Source: Emydura subglobosa (taxonomy: Eukaryota > Chordata > Testudines > Chelidae). Taken from it: a stretch of 64,000 nt of DNA. The stretch spans positions 74,102,652 through 74,166,651 of the forward strand of contig ML679961.1 in assembly GCA_007922225.1 (NCBI GenBank). Direction: 5' to 3'. Positions 47,830 through 59,052 of the stretch are shown here, piece by piece. Both the position numbers and the translations under genes were made by a program. How positions within the stretch are numbered: position 1 is the first letter of the stretch; each line of letters begins with the position of its first letter. A model generated the notes under the pieces. It was not told where the DNA came from and did no database searches. It saw only the letters and a list, made by a program, of their open reading frames with translations.

Positions 47830-48000
47830 CCAACTCTTTCTTCAGTAATAATTTTAGGCAATTCTTTCCTAAAATTATACACTAGCTCAACCAGAATTTA
47901 TTGGGCCTGGAATCACTTGGTGAACTTCTATGGTTTGTATTATGCAAGAGGTCAGACAAGATAACCATAGTGTCCCATCTGGACTTAAAAATCTATCAGT
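47830..48000 (+). mobile_element. CR1 LINE 3' end fragment
   Basis: Sense phrases 'ctagctcaaccagaatttat', 'gaacttctatggtttgtatt', 'aagaggtcagacaagataac' and 'tcccatctggacttaaaaat', then 'ctatcagtcaa'. This is a diverged CR1 3' end. Confidence 0.55.
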
Positions 48001-48591
48001 CAATATATTATTACAAAGTTCTGTTGTCCCTAAAAATGCCAGGCATATTATTTTGAGTGTAGTCTTTCAGTAACATCATTAGAGACAGATGGCTAGGTGT
48101 TTCAAACATCTGTCTACAAGAGACTGTTGTAGCATTTCTAGGCTGCAAGCCTGGTTTCTTTTGTCGAGAGGAAAATTAGAAAACCTGTCCAAAAGAATGG
48201 GAAGAATGTCAAGAAACACTGTTGAGGATGAAAAGTTAAAATTAACAGAGGTATAAAGACGAAGATGGCTGGGCCATTCTGCAAAAATGTAGAGCAACCT
48301 GATACCAATTATTTACACAATTTGAAGCAGATCATAAACTTTGTTTGTCACCTTGTTGTACCACTCATCTACTAAGAATCCTTTTAGTGGAAGACTCTTT
48401 TTTTCTTACTTGACATGAGTTGAATCTGGTTAGCATGCACCTTTCATCACAATGCCCTCATGCACAGCAAGGCTTCTTTTGAAGTGGTCCCACCCATTAT
48501 GGAAGATGTCGACAAATTGGAGAGAGTCCATAGGAGAACAAAAAATAAAATGATAAAAAGATCTAGAAAACTTTACCTATGGGTATACTTA

Positions 48592-48859
48592 GGCTTGGTC
48601 TACACTTACCTGGCGATTTGGCAGCAGTCGATGGAAGTTACACAAGTTATGCAGAGTAGCTTGCATAACTCCTGTCAACTGCTGTGCATCTCTTCTGCGC
48701 GCCGTCTTCACTGCACTGCACCTACGGGAACTGCGTTTGCATCGACGCAGCGCTATGCCACTTGAGGGGGTGGATTAACAGTGCCTACTTCTGGATCGAT
48801 TGAGTGGGTCTTCACTGATGGCTCAGTCTATCCAGATAAGTCGATCTGACAGTGGCAAC
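48592..48859. mobile_element. PIF/Harbinger-type MITE
   Basis: It starts GGCTTGGTCTACACTT inside CR1 and is flanked by TTA at 48589-48591 and 48860-48862, the 3-bp target duplication expected for PIF/Harbinger. The start resembles the right terminal repeat of the Harbinger element at 55436-59049 (GGCCTGGTCTACACTGG on the minus strand). The right terminus seems partly deleted (CAGTGGCAAC). No coding capacity. Confidence 0.65.
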
Positions 48860-49117
48860 TTAGTGTTGAGAAAAGAAGACTGAGGGGGTACATGCTAAGT
48901 CTTTGAATATGTAAAGGGTTATTATAAAAAGGATAATGATTCCCCATGTCCACCGATGGTAGAACAACACATAATCAGAAGAGTTTGCAACAAGGGAAAT
49001 TTAGTTTAGCTATTAGGAATAAACTTTTTAACTATAAATACAGTTAAGCTTTGGTATAGTCTGACAAAGGAGGTTGGGGAATCCCCATCATTGGAGGTTT
49101 TTAAGAACATCTTAGAC

Positions 49118-49355
49118 CAGTGGTTCTCAACCTTTCCAGACTACTGTACCTCTTTCAGGAATCTAATTTTTCTTGTGTACCCTAAGTTTCACCCTCACTT
49201 AAACTACTTGCTTACAAAATCAGATATAAAAATACAAAAGTGTTACAGCACACTATTACTGAAAAATTGTTTACATTCTCATTTTGTCTGTATGAAACTT
49301 TAGTTTGTATTAACTTCACTAGTATAGCCTGTGTACCCCTGGTTGAGAACCACTG
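49118..49355. mobile_element. hAT-type MITE in CR1
   Basis: 238 bp with terminal inverted repeats CAGTGGTTCTCAACC / GGTTGAGAACCACTG. Flanks TCTTAGAC (49110-49117) and GTTTAGAC (49356-49363) are an 8-bp target duplication with two changes and a central TA, as reported for Buster-type hAT elements. The element is non-coding and internally shortened. Confidence 0.8.
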
Positions 49356-49913
49356 GTTTAGACAAACACCTTTCGGGAATGGTCTAGGTTTACTTGGTTC
49401 TCCCTCAGTGTAGAGGACTGGACTAGATGATCTCTCAAGGTCCCTTCCAGCTCTACATTTCTGTGATTCTGTGATTGCACTGAGAGACTGGATCTCCAAT
49501 GCCTTGCACCTGGTGCAATGAATGACGTGTGCAAAAGGAGCATAAAATGCTATTCTTCTGATATGCTAGCATTTTATATTCATCTTGCTCACTCCATCTG
49601 TTGAAGGTTGGCTAGTGTGCCCAGCAAACCAGTGCTGTTCATTCCCAATTCAGGCATGTCCCAGACATAGCCCTCATATCCAAATTCAGGGAGAATGTGA
49701 TATAAAGACAGCTTTGCACTAGCCAAGAATCCTGTCTGAGGCTGCTTTAAGTCCCCTTTCACAGCAGCACAAAGGGGAATTAGGTCCAAGAATCTGTCCC
49801 TTCTTGCCTGCCTACACTATATTTATATTAATTCTCCTATGAGGTGGCCTGAGCAGTTTACCCATTTACTGGTGGGTACTTCAGGGCCCATGTCTATGGA
49901 TAAGATGATTTTG

Positions 49914-50035
49914 TGGAGAGATCTTCAGTGGCAAGAATGGCAGGTAGATACCTAACTCCCATTTAAAGTAAAGGGGAATTAGGTACCTAATGGCCACCTA
50001 ACACTGAAAAACCTTCCCCTTAGTGTCTAACTTAA
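49914..50035. repeat. about 120-bp foldback repeat
   Basis: AGGTAGATACCTAACTCCC on the left faces GGGGAATTAGGTACCTAA on the right, with outer arms around TCTTCAGTGGCA and CACTGAAAAACC. Another member of the small palindromic family. Confidence 0.5.
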
Positions 50036-52199
50036 GAACATACAGGGCTTCTTTAGTTTTTTGATATCAACAGTTTTTCACTATAGAGCTAAACTGTTGT
50101 TAGCATCTCCTTTAAAATATAACTGGGCTGTTTCACATTCGATTTTGCTTCTAAGATTATCAAGTACAGTTCCTGAAAACAGGACCATTATGTCAGCCAG
50201 CCTTGTGTAGGTTCTAAAAGGAAAAGAAACCCTTGATAGAATAGCACCTGGGAGAGTTAAATACCGCTCATTTTCCATACCTTGCTCCACTGGAGCAGAA
50301 CTAGCTGATTTAAACCTAAATGCTGTAAGGGAGGGGGAATTGTATCAAATTTAGCGCTTAAGTAAAACAGCCTTAGGCAGATACTATACAAAGCATTCCA
50401 TGCTTATTCAAAACTAAGAGGAAACTAAGCAAAATCTACTAAAAAAAGAGATCTGAGGATTCACAACTTGCTTGAAGTAGATGTCTTGCTCCACAGAGAT
50501 TTAAAACGTCTGAATCCATTCTCAGCCATCTTTTTCAACTTGCTTCGGCCACTTAGAACCCCTGAATTTTACCACTTGCCTGAAGCCAGTTCTGACAAGT
50601 AAGGTTTCAGCTTTTAATTTAAACTGGAGAATATCTTCCTTCCCCAAAAGGTGCCTCTGCCCAATCCTCCTTTTTATGCAGAGCCTCAAGTCAGCCTGGT
50701 AGTTTGCCAACAAGTTAAATAACTCTGACTACTTCTTCAGCATTTTGTACACTGAAATGGAAAATATGGTGCAGTTAGTATTTAAGCAAGCAAATGACTT
50801 TGTACGTACAGGGCCTAATCCTGCCCTGCTGAAATTAATGGAAGTTTTGCCATTCACTTCAGTGGAAGAAGGTGAAAGCACACAGTGTAACTGCAACTTT
50901 ATAAAGGGCTTGGAGAACACGCAAACACATTTTAAAATCTGGTTGTTAGACTAGCGGAACTCTCCTGACTATTCAGAACTAGCTGCCTTATCTTAGGCTG
51001 ACCATTTCAGCAGGACTTAAACATATAAAGTCTTTGTGTCCTGAAGATAAGTGCGTAAGCCCTGCTGAGCCAGCAGACCAAGGGGAAGCTGCCCCTACCA
51101 CCACTCTAGTTCTCAGCAGGAGCACAGCTTAAATGCTGGGGATCTTAGGAGCTCTGTGGCACTGAAGAGTCTGCTCCTGAGGGAATATAACTGGCCTTCA
51201 GTTAACATAGTACTTTGGTTTACTTGAATTCAATCAATTGGGGTTTCACTGTCTTTTACTTCCTTATTCTTTCCTCGTAAACCTGAAATAATAATAAACC
51301 ATTGTGAATAAAAGACATAGGGTTTTCCATTCCCAAATAGACCCAATATTAATCCACTCCTACGAGTGAGATTCTGAAAATGTCCAATGCTGAATGCCTT
51401 AAAGGAAGGCAAAATAACTGCCTCCTATTGCACCTAATGGTGCAATATTTGAACAATTCTCCCTTCCAAGTTGTTCAACCCCAGCTGGTAAAAATATCCC
51501 CCTTTTTCAAAAACCATAGCATCCCCGTAGGGCTAATAACTGGAAATGAGTAAATTGCATTTTCTAACAAGGAAGAAATTACAAAGCATTGCCTTGAGCT
51601 ATTTACCATATTATCATCAGATAACACAGTAGTGTTGCTGCAAGTAATTGTGCTATTACCACTGTTTCCAGTAGAGTAAACATGTAGTTACTGCATAAGT
51701 GTTGTAAAATCCCATGTGCTATTTCTGTGATAGTAAATTACTCTTGTAAAAAGATATCTAGGATTCACTTTGTTGTGGGGGGGAAATACCTTGGAAACTG
51801 GGGGTTCTAAAGAGAAACTGCACTCTTTAGTGAACAACTATCAGAGCAGTCCGACACATGAGAATTTAATTTTCATTGGAAATATATTTTTGCATTTACA
51901 GGCACCATCCCCACAGACAAACCTTTTCAATTGATCATTGTGTGTCTGATTCAGGTAGAGTTTTTAAGAGAGTATAATTATAAGAATAATCTGCATACTT
52001 TATCCTGTGTGGTGCTCAGCATTCAGAACTGGTTGGGAATTTTTTACACCTTGCAGGGTGAACCTACACATTTGCCTATGAATGGCTTTGGTTATCATAT
52101 GTTTTGGATAGCATCAGTATTACAATTACATATAATTAAACTCTTTTGTTATTTCTCAAAAACTGTTGTCCTCGTCCAAAGCCCATTGAGGTTGATTCA
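50036..52199. other. no gene seen; small palindromic patch near 50815-50880
   Basis: Unclassified. The patch GGGCCTAATCCTGCCC... GCCATTCACTTCAGTGG resembles the foldback family but is weak. Confidence 0.35.
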
Positions 52200-53640
52200 A
52201 TAATGACTTTGATAATGGAGTGGAGAGTGTTCTTGTAAAAGTCACAGATAACACACTTCGGAGGAAGGATGAGAATTAAAATGACCTTGACTAATTGGTC
52301 TGAAATCAACAAGATGAAATTCAGTAAAGAAAAGTGAAAAGTTCTACACTTAAGGAAAAATAAAATGCACAACTACAGAATGAGGAATAACTGGCTAGGT
52401 AGTAGTACTGCTGAAAAGGATCTGGGTTATAGTGCATCACAAATTGGATATGAGTCAACAATAACCTGCAGTTGCAAAAGAGGCTAATTATGTTTTGGGG
52501 TATATTCATATATATGACACAGGGGGTAACTGTCCCAGTCTACTCAGCGCTCAGAGGACTCAGGTGGAGTATTGTGTACTGTTCTGGGTGCCACACTTTA
52601 AGAAAGATGTGGACAAATTGGAGAGAGTCTGGAAGAGAGCAACAGAAATGATAAAAGTTTTAGAAAACCTGATTTACGGGAAAGGTTTTTAAAAAAACAA
52701 ACAAACAAAAAAAACCAAAACCTGGGCATGTTTAGTCCTGAGAAAAGAAGATTAAGAGGGAATACGATAAGCCTTCAAATATGTTAAGGGCTGTTATAAA
52801 GAGGATGGTGATCAATTTTTCACTATGTCCAGTCAAGGTAGGACAAGAAGGAATTGAGTTAATCTGCAGCAAAAGAGATTAGGCTAGATATTAGAAAAAA
52901 AACTTTTTAACTATAAGAGTAATTGAACTCTTGCAAAGGTTTGCGAGTGAGGTTGTAGAATCTCCACCACAGAAGGTTTTTAAAAACAGTTTAGACCAGG
53001 GGTTCCCAACCATTTTGGCTCGAGGGCCACAGATATAATTTTTACAACCCTGAAGGGCCACCAGCCTTTTCCAGCAGGCCTTCCCCTCTCTTCCCCCCCC
53101 CACTGCAGTTAGACAGAAGGAGTTCAATGAGGAGGCTGCCTCCTCGCTGATCTCCCATCCCCCTGACTGCAGCAGGGAAACTACACATGTCCTGTAGCCT
53201 TGTGTGCTCCACCTAGGTTCTTATACAGTGGCTCCCTTCTGCAGCCGGGGGACGAGATCTGTGCTCCCTTTTCTCTGTCTCCAGTAGCAACCCCAGTACC
53301 TATGGACCTAGGCACTGGGCTTTGTCATGCTCCCTGCTACAGCAGTGGAAAGGGGAGTGCTGATCTCCCATCCCCTTGGCTTCAGCAAGGAGCCTGCACT
53401 GGTCTTTTAGCCCTGCGGCATCAGGCTCTGCCTGGGTCCTTAGGCAGAGGCTCCCTTCTGCAGCCAGTGGGAGGGGACCGGCGGGCCACTTTTGGCCCCC
53501 GGTTGGGCCACACGTTGGGAACCACTGGGTTAGACAAACATCTGTCGGGGTGGTCTAGGTATACTTGGTCTAGTCTCAGCATAGGGGGCTTGACTTGATG
53601 AAAGGACCCCAAGCCATCCACCTATACATTCGTATGATGG
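52200..53640 (+). mobile_element. CR1 LINE 3' region carrying a hAT element
   Basis: Sense CR1 in the same order as the 48490 copy but starting further upstream ('gatgaaattcagtaaagaaa', 'ctgggttatagtgcatcaca', 'attggatatgagtcaacaat', 'aagaaagatgtggacaaatt', 'agaaaagaagattaagaggg', 'gtttagacaaacatctgt'). It is interrupted at 52997-53527 by a hAT element and ends near CTATACATTCGTATGATGG. A (CAAA)n patch lies near 52692-52712. Confidence 0.75.
52997..53527. mobile_element. hAT-type non-autonomous element in CR1
   Basis: 531 bp with inverted ends CAGGGGTTCCCAACC / GTTGGGAACCACTG. Flanks GTTTAGAC (52989-52996) and GGTTAGAC (53528-53535) are an 8-bp target duplication with one change. Internally two similar GC-rich segments (about 53147-53250 and 53355-53470) share CTGATCTCCCATCCCC and GGCTCCCTTCTGCAGCC, an internal duplication. 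The 132-codon open frame across it has no transposase motif. Confidence 0.8.
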
Positions 53641-55143
53641 AAAGACTCGATTCAGTTTAAGATCAGGCCCTGTTTTCTCATCTTCGGGTTTTTTTGCTTC
53701 TTTTTTTCCGGACCAAAGTTTACACAGGCATTAGTAATATTCAGGGATCTATTATTACTGCAGCAGGAAAGACAGAATGAGAGAAGTCAGACTGGGATTT
53801 TCAACTGCAATATAATTAAGGGTTGTATATGGCCACCCATCACTATAGTATTTGAGCACCTTGCACTTAAATTCAATAGTATTGGAAAAGTCCCTAATTC
53901 TCTTTGTTGGGGGATCAAAACTCAGCTTAGAGTAAGGGGAGTGGGTGTTGGGGTGTGGGGGGTGGGGGGTAGTGTGTGTGTACATATAAACATACTAGTA
54001 GGGGTAAAAGAAAGTGTCATATTTATGGTAGAAAGGCATTTTCAGAGATGAAGGTTTTGCAACCTTTCCAGTCTCTGAATTTGCCTGATCATCTTTGGAA
54101 ATTTTATTCTATAGCTGGTTCCCCTTGACTGAGAATACTTTGTTCTCACCTCTGAAGTGCTTCCTTCTGGGCTTTTTAATCTGCATTGTCCCACTGGAGC
54201 ACACCAGGGATGGGAAAGGATCTTGGAGAGTTTGCAGCCAGGAAGTGAAGGCACCAAAGGAAGAGAACAGGGACTTTTGGGTGGCAGTAGTGCACACAGG
54301 GAGAAAGCAAGCATCTGTTTAATGTATTAATTGTTCTAGGAGTCAGAGCAATGTATTAATTACAAATAAAAGCTCCAAACAGCAACATTTATAATAAAAA
54401 ACATGAGGCTTTAGCTTAACCTCAGGATTCTGGTGTCTGCAGAAATCAGAGGAATTTTGCTTTTGTGGTTAACATCTCCAGAACTCTCAGGGTATTTTAG
54501 CCCCATAATCCAGTTTCTTCTTATTTATTCACTACTTCAGGAGCAGTTCTCATTGTTGATATAAACATCAGCATTACAGGCCAAATTTCTTTTTTAGTTT
54601 GTTTTCTTTTTTCTGAAGCAAATGTATGTTCATCAGTGAATTAAATATCACATGATGATGCAGGGATGTGCTAAAATACCATGAACTAGTGATTTGGGGA
54701 TAGCTGGTCCAGAGGTGAATTTTGCTTGACTACGCTGTAAAAAGGAGAGGGAGGGAAAAAACTGATAAGGCCCACTGAAACAAAAGAAGCATCAGATGAA
54801 GATTAATGTAAATCATAAATCCAAATGTCTAATGCTTCTGTTTAAATAGAAGAAAGGATCAGTAATTGGAGTTTGGATTTAAAAAACCTGGAGGAGGTGG
54901 TAAAGGTTCAAGCAACCTCATAGCATCTCCTTACGGCCTCAATTTAACACTGCAGGTGTGCCCCCAACTTAATTTCTCCAAGTAGAGCAGTAGTTGATTC
55001 ACTCTAATTGCCCAGTGCAAGAAAGCATTTCTAACAAAATGTTATGTCTCTTTTAATCAGGTTTCCAAGACAGGAATCATTGTAATGAAAAGCTCATCAG
55101 GACCCTGGTTCAGGACTCCCAAGCTTACAGTCCAAGTCTTTTA
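53641..55143. other. no gene or repeat recognised
   Basis: Unclassified sequence with a GGGGTGTGGGGGGTGGGG-type patch near 53950-53975. Confidence 0.4.
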
Positions 55144-55402
55144 GGATATGGCTACACACCAGCTAGACACCCACAGCTGGCCTGTGCCAGCTGAATCAGG
55201 CTCATGGGGCTTGGGCTGCAGGGCTATTTCACTGATGTGTGGACTTCCTGGCTCAGGCTAGAGCCTGGGCTTTAAGACTGTGAAGTGGGAAGGTCGCAGA
55301 GCTAGAGCTCCAGCCAGAGCCCAGAAGTTTACACAGCAATGAAATAGCCCTGCAGCTGGCATGGGACAGCTGCAAGTGTCTAGATGCTGTGTAGACATAC
55401 CC
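55144..55402. mobile_element. foldback MITE, Harbinger-like ends
   Basis: About 259 bp with terminal inverted repeats of roughly 48 bp: the start GGATATGGCTACACACCAGC mirrors the end GCTGTGTAGACATACC. Flanks TTA (55141-55143) and TGA (55403-55405) could be a mutated 3-bp target duplication. The tip resembles that of the Harbinger element 33 bp downstream, suggesting mobilisation by a related transposase. Confidence 0.65.
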
Positions 55403-55987
55403 TGAGTCAGTTTAGGTTTGTCTCTTGCTACCTGAGGCTATGTCTACGCTGCAACGCTAATTCAAATGAACTTAATTTGACTTTCATCAGCTGATTTATA
55501 GAAATTGCAGCAGAGTGTACACACTACGCTGTTTGCATTGGTCTCTTGCGTTCACACTGGCCAGCCTTAATTCGAATTAGAAAGCAGTGCAGTGTGGGTA
55601 GGTATCCCATAGTGCAACTAGCCACGGTGGCTGTTGGGATGAGTGTCATCGTCCCAGGATGCAGTGCTACTTTCCCCACCTTTCCCCCTTCCCCCCAAAC
55701 AAACAGGAAAAGGATTTTCACACCGTTTTTTAAATCCCAGCGATCACCATTGCTGCAGAGACACGGAGCCAGCTGAACTCTGCACTATAATTCTGATCAT
55801 GACACATACATCATGGCTTATCATAGACTACTTTAGAAATAGAGCAAGAAGGTGAAGCAGATACTACACCTATGCCACCGTGGCTGCCCTGCTACAAGCC
55901 ATCGAGCAGAACAATTCCCGATTGCTGCAGGCTGTAACGTGTCATCTGCAGTCCGTGAAGCGCAGGTTCTGATGCAGGGAAACAAGC

Positions 55988-57051
55988 ACAGACTGGTGGG
56001 ACCGCATCGTTATGCAGCTGTGGGATGATGATCAGTGACTGCAAAACTTTCGTATGTGAAAGGCAACTTTCCTCGAACTGTGCTCGGAACTGGCACCATC
56101 CCTGAAGCGCTTGAACACTCGCTTGAGACAAGTCATGACGGTGGAGAAGAAAGTCGCCATCGCTCTCCGGAAGCTGGCAACGCCCGACTGTTACTGCTCG
56201 GTTGGGAATCAATTTGGAGTTGGTAAATCTACAGTGGGCATAGCCGTGAATCAAGTGTGCAGTGCCATAAATAGACTTCTGCTATGAAGGCTAGTGTCTT
56301 TGGGGACATAGTGGACATAGTGGAGGGGTTTGCCATGATGGGCTTCCCAATCTGCGGGCGGGCCACTGATGGGATGCACATCCCCATCTTAGCACCTGCA
56401 CACCTGGTGACCGAGTACATAAACTGCAAGGGGTACTTTTCCATGGTCCTGTAGGGGCTTGTGGATCACAGGGGTCGTTTCACAGACATCTATGTGGGGT
56501 GGTCTGGAAAGGTGCATGACACTTGTATATTTTGTAACTTGTGGCTGTTCTCTACAATGCAGGCGGGCACTTTCTTCCCTGACCAAAAAATTGACATCGG
56601 GGGTGTGGAAATGCCCATAGTGATCCTGGGGGATCCTGCTTACCCCTTGATTCCTTGGCTAATGAAGCCATACATCAGTCACCTTGACAGTGACAAGGAG
56701 TGTTTTAATAAGAGGTTAAGCAATTGCAGAATGGTTGTAGAATGTGCCTTTGGGTGTTTAAAGGGTAGATGGAGGAGTCTCCTCACTAGGCTGGACATGA
56801 ATGAGAAGTACCTCCCTTCTGTGATATCTGCTTGCAGTGTTCTTCATAATGTGTGTGAAGCGAAGGGGGAAAGATTCCCCCAGGGTTGGGCTGTGGAGGC
56901 AGAAAGACTGGCTGCCAATTATGAGCAGCCAGATGCCAGCACTACGCTGAGAGCTAATCGCAGAACGCTTTGCATTAGGGAAGCATTGAAAACCAGGTTC
57001 TGTAGTGAGATGCAGGAGCGAGTTCTGTTCATGTATGTTGTTTGCCTTTGA
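55988..57051 (+). pseudogene. PIF/Harbinger DDE transposase, broken
   Basis: The enzyme that would cut and paste the element (DDE_Tnp_4/HARBI1-like). The N-terminal part (TDWWDRIVMQLWDDD, then a helix-turn-helix-like region with VGNQFGVGKSTVGIAV) lies at 55988-56284 in one frame with at least two stops. A frameshift in 56280-56320, where GACATAGTG is tandemly duplicated, moves to the frame used from about 56315. The catalytic core keeps all three acids: Asp at 56368-56370 (TDGMHIPI), Asp at 56632-56634 (ILGDPAYPL) and Glu at 56740-56742 (VVECAFGCLKGRW). A single TAG at 56452-56454, probably from CAG, interrupts it. The last 197 codons (56461-57051) are uninterrupted. Similarity to HARBI1-type proteins is by motif only. 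Confidence 0.75.
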
Positions 57052-57224
57052 TGATCCCCCCACCCCTAAATCCCCTTCGATATCTGTGCCTGACAAATCC
57101 CTTCTGAACAAGATATAATTTAATAAAGAAACATTTTGGAATGATGCAAAACTTTATTTTTTAACATTCAAGTCATGGGGGAAGGAGGGGTGAGGGTTCA
57201 TTCACTGTCTCCAGGGGTAGGGTG

Positions 57225-58640
57225 TTAGCTTGCTGGGGTAGAGGAGAGAATGCACTGCATCCTGGACAATGTCCTCCGAGACCTTGTGGGTGCGGGGGAG
57301 GTGGAGGGCAGCATAACCCTCGATCGAGGATCATTATGCAGGAGTTGCAGTAGGAACTCTGTCCTGCCTCCGTTCCTCCTGAAGTTCCACAAGATGCTGT
57401 AGCATGTCTGACTGATCCTGCAGGAATCGCAGGAATCACTGGTGCTGTGATCAGTCTCCTGCATTTGTCTGTGAGTGTCCGTGACCCTGCCCAAGCTCTG
57501 GGACAAGGTCAGCCTCCAAGCTCTTTGCTCTGTCTCTGCGGCCGATGAGGCATTCATGAGCTCAGAAAACATGTCATCTCTGCTTTTTGTTTTCTTTTTT
57601 CTAATCTGAGACAGTCTGTCCGCAGCATTTCTTAAGGGTCGGTTCACTGCTGAGGTGTCTACAAAATGAAAGAAAAATAACAAGGGAGCCACAGTTAGCA
57701 TATTGAAGAAAGTGATACAAATGTAACAATTTCGATAATGAGACCATGAAACAATGTAGCAAATGATTTCCTCTCTATGCTTGTATTTCAAACCCTTACA
57801 GAGAGCAACTGTGGACGGCGTGGTGGGGGAGGGGGAAGAGAAGACAATACTTAAAACACAGGAAGCTATGATGCTGTCTACTTTGATTGCAGAGAAGAAT
57901 CCTAACATGGAGGGAGGACCAAGGCAGCCCTCCCCTGAAAAATTTTCCAGGTGAGGGAGGGATAACAGATTACATACATTAAATATTCCATGTGATATCA
58001 ACTGATGTTAAATGTAGCATTTCTTAACACACACAAAAATTGAGCCCTGGATTACCATCCAGCATAGCCAACGAAACGCCTGAGGTCCCCCTTATGCCTC
58101 CCACACCCAATGTACAAGGACAGAACTGCTAATAAGAAAGAAAACTCACCAGCTGTGCCTTCCCCGGGATCATTTGTGCTGTCCTGTGTGCTGGTGGACT
58201 GCTCGGAATAAGTCCTGAATTTGTGGGAGAACGGACACCCTGCTCTCCTGCACCCTGCTCTCCACAGCTTCCTCCTCCTCCTCTTCGTCCACAGAGTCCT
58301 CCTCATTGATCATGGACTGTGAGCTATCGGAGGTATTGATGCTGCAGGGAAGAACCATGGTGGGATTGCCACCTGGAATAGCATGCACCTCATCATAGAA
58401 CCTGCATGTTTTGGGAGAGGAGGCAGTTAGCGTCCCTGACTTTCTGATACGACTGGCGCAGCTCCTTGATCTTCATTCGGCACTGCTAAGCATCCCTCTG
58501 GTGTCCCTTCTCCAGCATGCCTTGTGATATCTTCCCATAAATGTCCAGATTCCTTTTGCTGGCTCTGAGTTGAGCCAGAACGGACTCCTCACCCCACAGC
58601 CCGATGAGGTCTAAGACCTCTGGTCAACTCCATGCTGGAG
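57225..58640 (-). pseudogene. Harbinger Myb/SANT-like DNA-binding protein, broken
   Basis: The accessory protein that in this superfamily binds DNA and helps bring the transposase to the ends. A Myb/SANT-like domain is readable at about 58620-58430 (LDLIGLWGEESVLAQLRASK, then GKISQGMLEKGHQRDA and KIKELRQSYQKVRDAN) with a stop inside. An acidic stretch follows (DEEEEEEAVES, near 58300-58265). The C-terminal region at 57658-57480 contains RLSQIRKKKTKSRDDMFSEL, typical of these proteins. The two parts are joined across a likely intron at 57659-58149 with matching phase. Stops and frame changes make this copy non-functional. Confidence 0.65.
57659..58149 (-). other. predicted GT-AG intron in the Myb-like gene
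   Basis: Minus-strand donor CTG|GTGAGT (exon end at 58150) and acceptor TTCATTTTGTAG|ACACC (exon start at 57658), 491 bp. Splicing keeps the reading frame (phase 1, giving a GTA-D-TSAVNRP join), which supports the prediction. No transcript evidence is available. Confidence 0.55.
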
Positions 58641-59052
58641 CGCATTTGGGCTTTACAGTAGCCATACTGAGAACTGTGGCAAATCTCTCTCCACACTGGC
58701 AACAAGCACAGGAAATGAGAATTCCTGGGGCTTGAGGGGAGGGGACTTTTCCTGCTAGTGTGACCACAAAGCAGCACAGCGCGACTGTCTGGAGGGGTCA
58801 AAATGGGTCATTATGGGATACATTCCGGAGGTCAATTAATTCAAATTAAGTCCCATTGTGTCTACACTGACACTAATTCTATTTACCAATTTCAAATTAG
58901 GTGCTATGCCACTTGCAGAGGTGGTCTTATTAAGTTGATTTTATAGGCACCTTAATTCGAATTAACAATGGTGCCAGTGTAGATGCGGGTGTAATTAATT
59001 CGAATTAAGGGACTTTAAATCAACCTAAGACGCCAGTGTAGACCAGGCCTAA

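Larger units (their letters stand above)
48490..49485 (+). mobile_element. CR1 LINE 3' region with two nested DNA elements
   Basis: Sense CR1 ('gatgtcgacaaattggagag', 'gagaaaagaagactgagggg', 'taggaataaactttttaact', 'ccatcattggaggtttttaa', 'ggactggactagatgatctc', 'ggtcccttccagctctacat') ending in a CTGTGATTCTGTGATT tail. It is interrupted by a Harbinger-type MITE at 48592-48859 and a hAT element at 49118-49355. The nested order shows that both inserted after the CR1. Confidence 0.75.
55436..59049. mobile_element. PIF/Harbinger DNA transposon, near complete
   Basis: 3.6 kb between GGCTATGTCTACGCTG and the inverted end CCAGTGTAGACCAGGCC. Flanks TGA (55433-55435) and TAA (59050-59052) fit a mutated TWA target duplication. 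It carries the two genes expected for the superfamily, convergently arranged: a DDE transposase on plus (55988-57051) and a Myb/SANT-like gene on minus (58640-57225). Subterminal regions are rich in AATTCGAATTAA words that could serve as protein-binding repeats (inference). Confidence 0.75.

Noticed and set aside
53200..53598. 132-codon frame across the second hAT element
   Set aside because: It runs from element interior through the terminal repeat into CR1; no BED finger or hATC dimerisation motif.
57225..58001. 258-codon minus frame taken as one protein
   Set aside because: Its first half is intron of the Harbinger Myb-like gene; only the part below 57658 fits the protein family.
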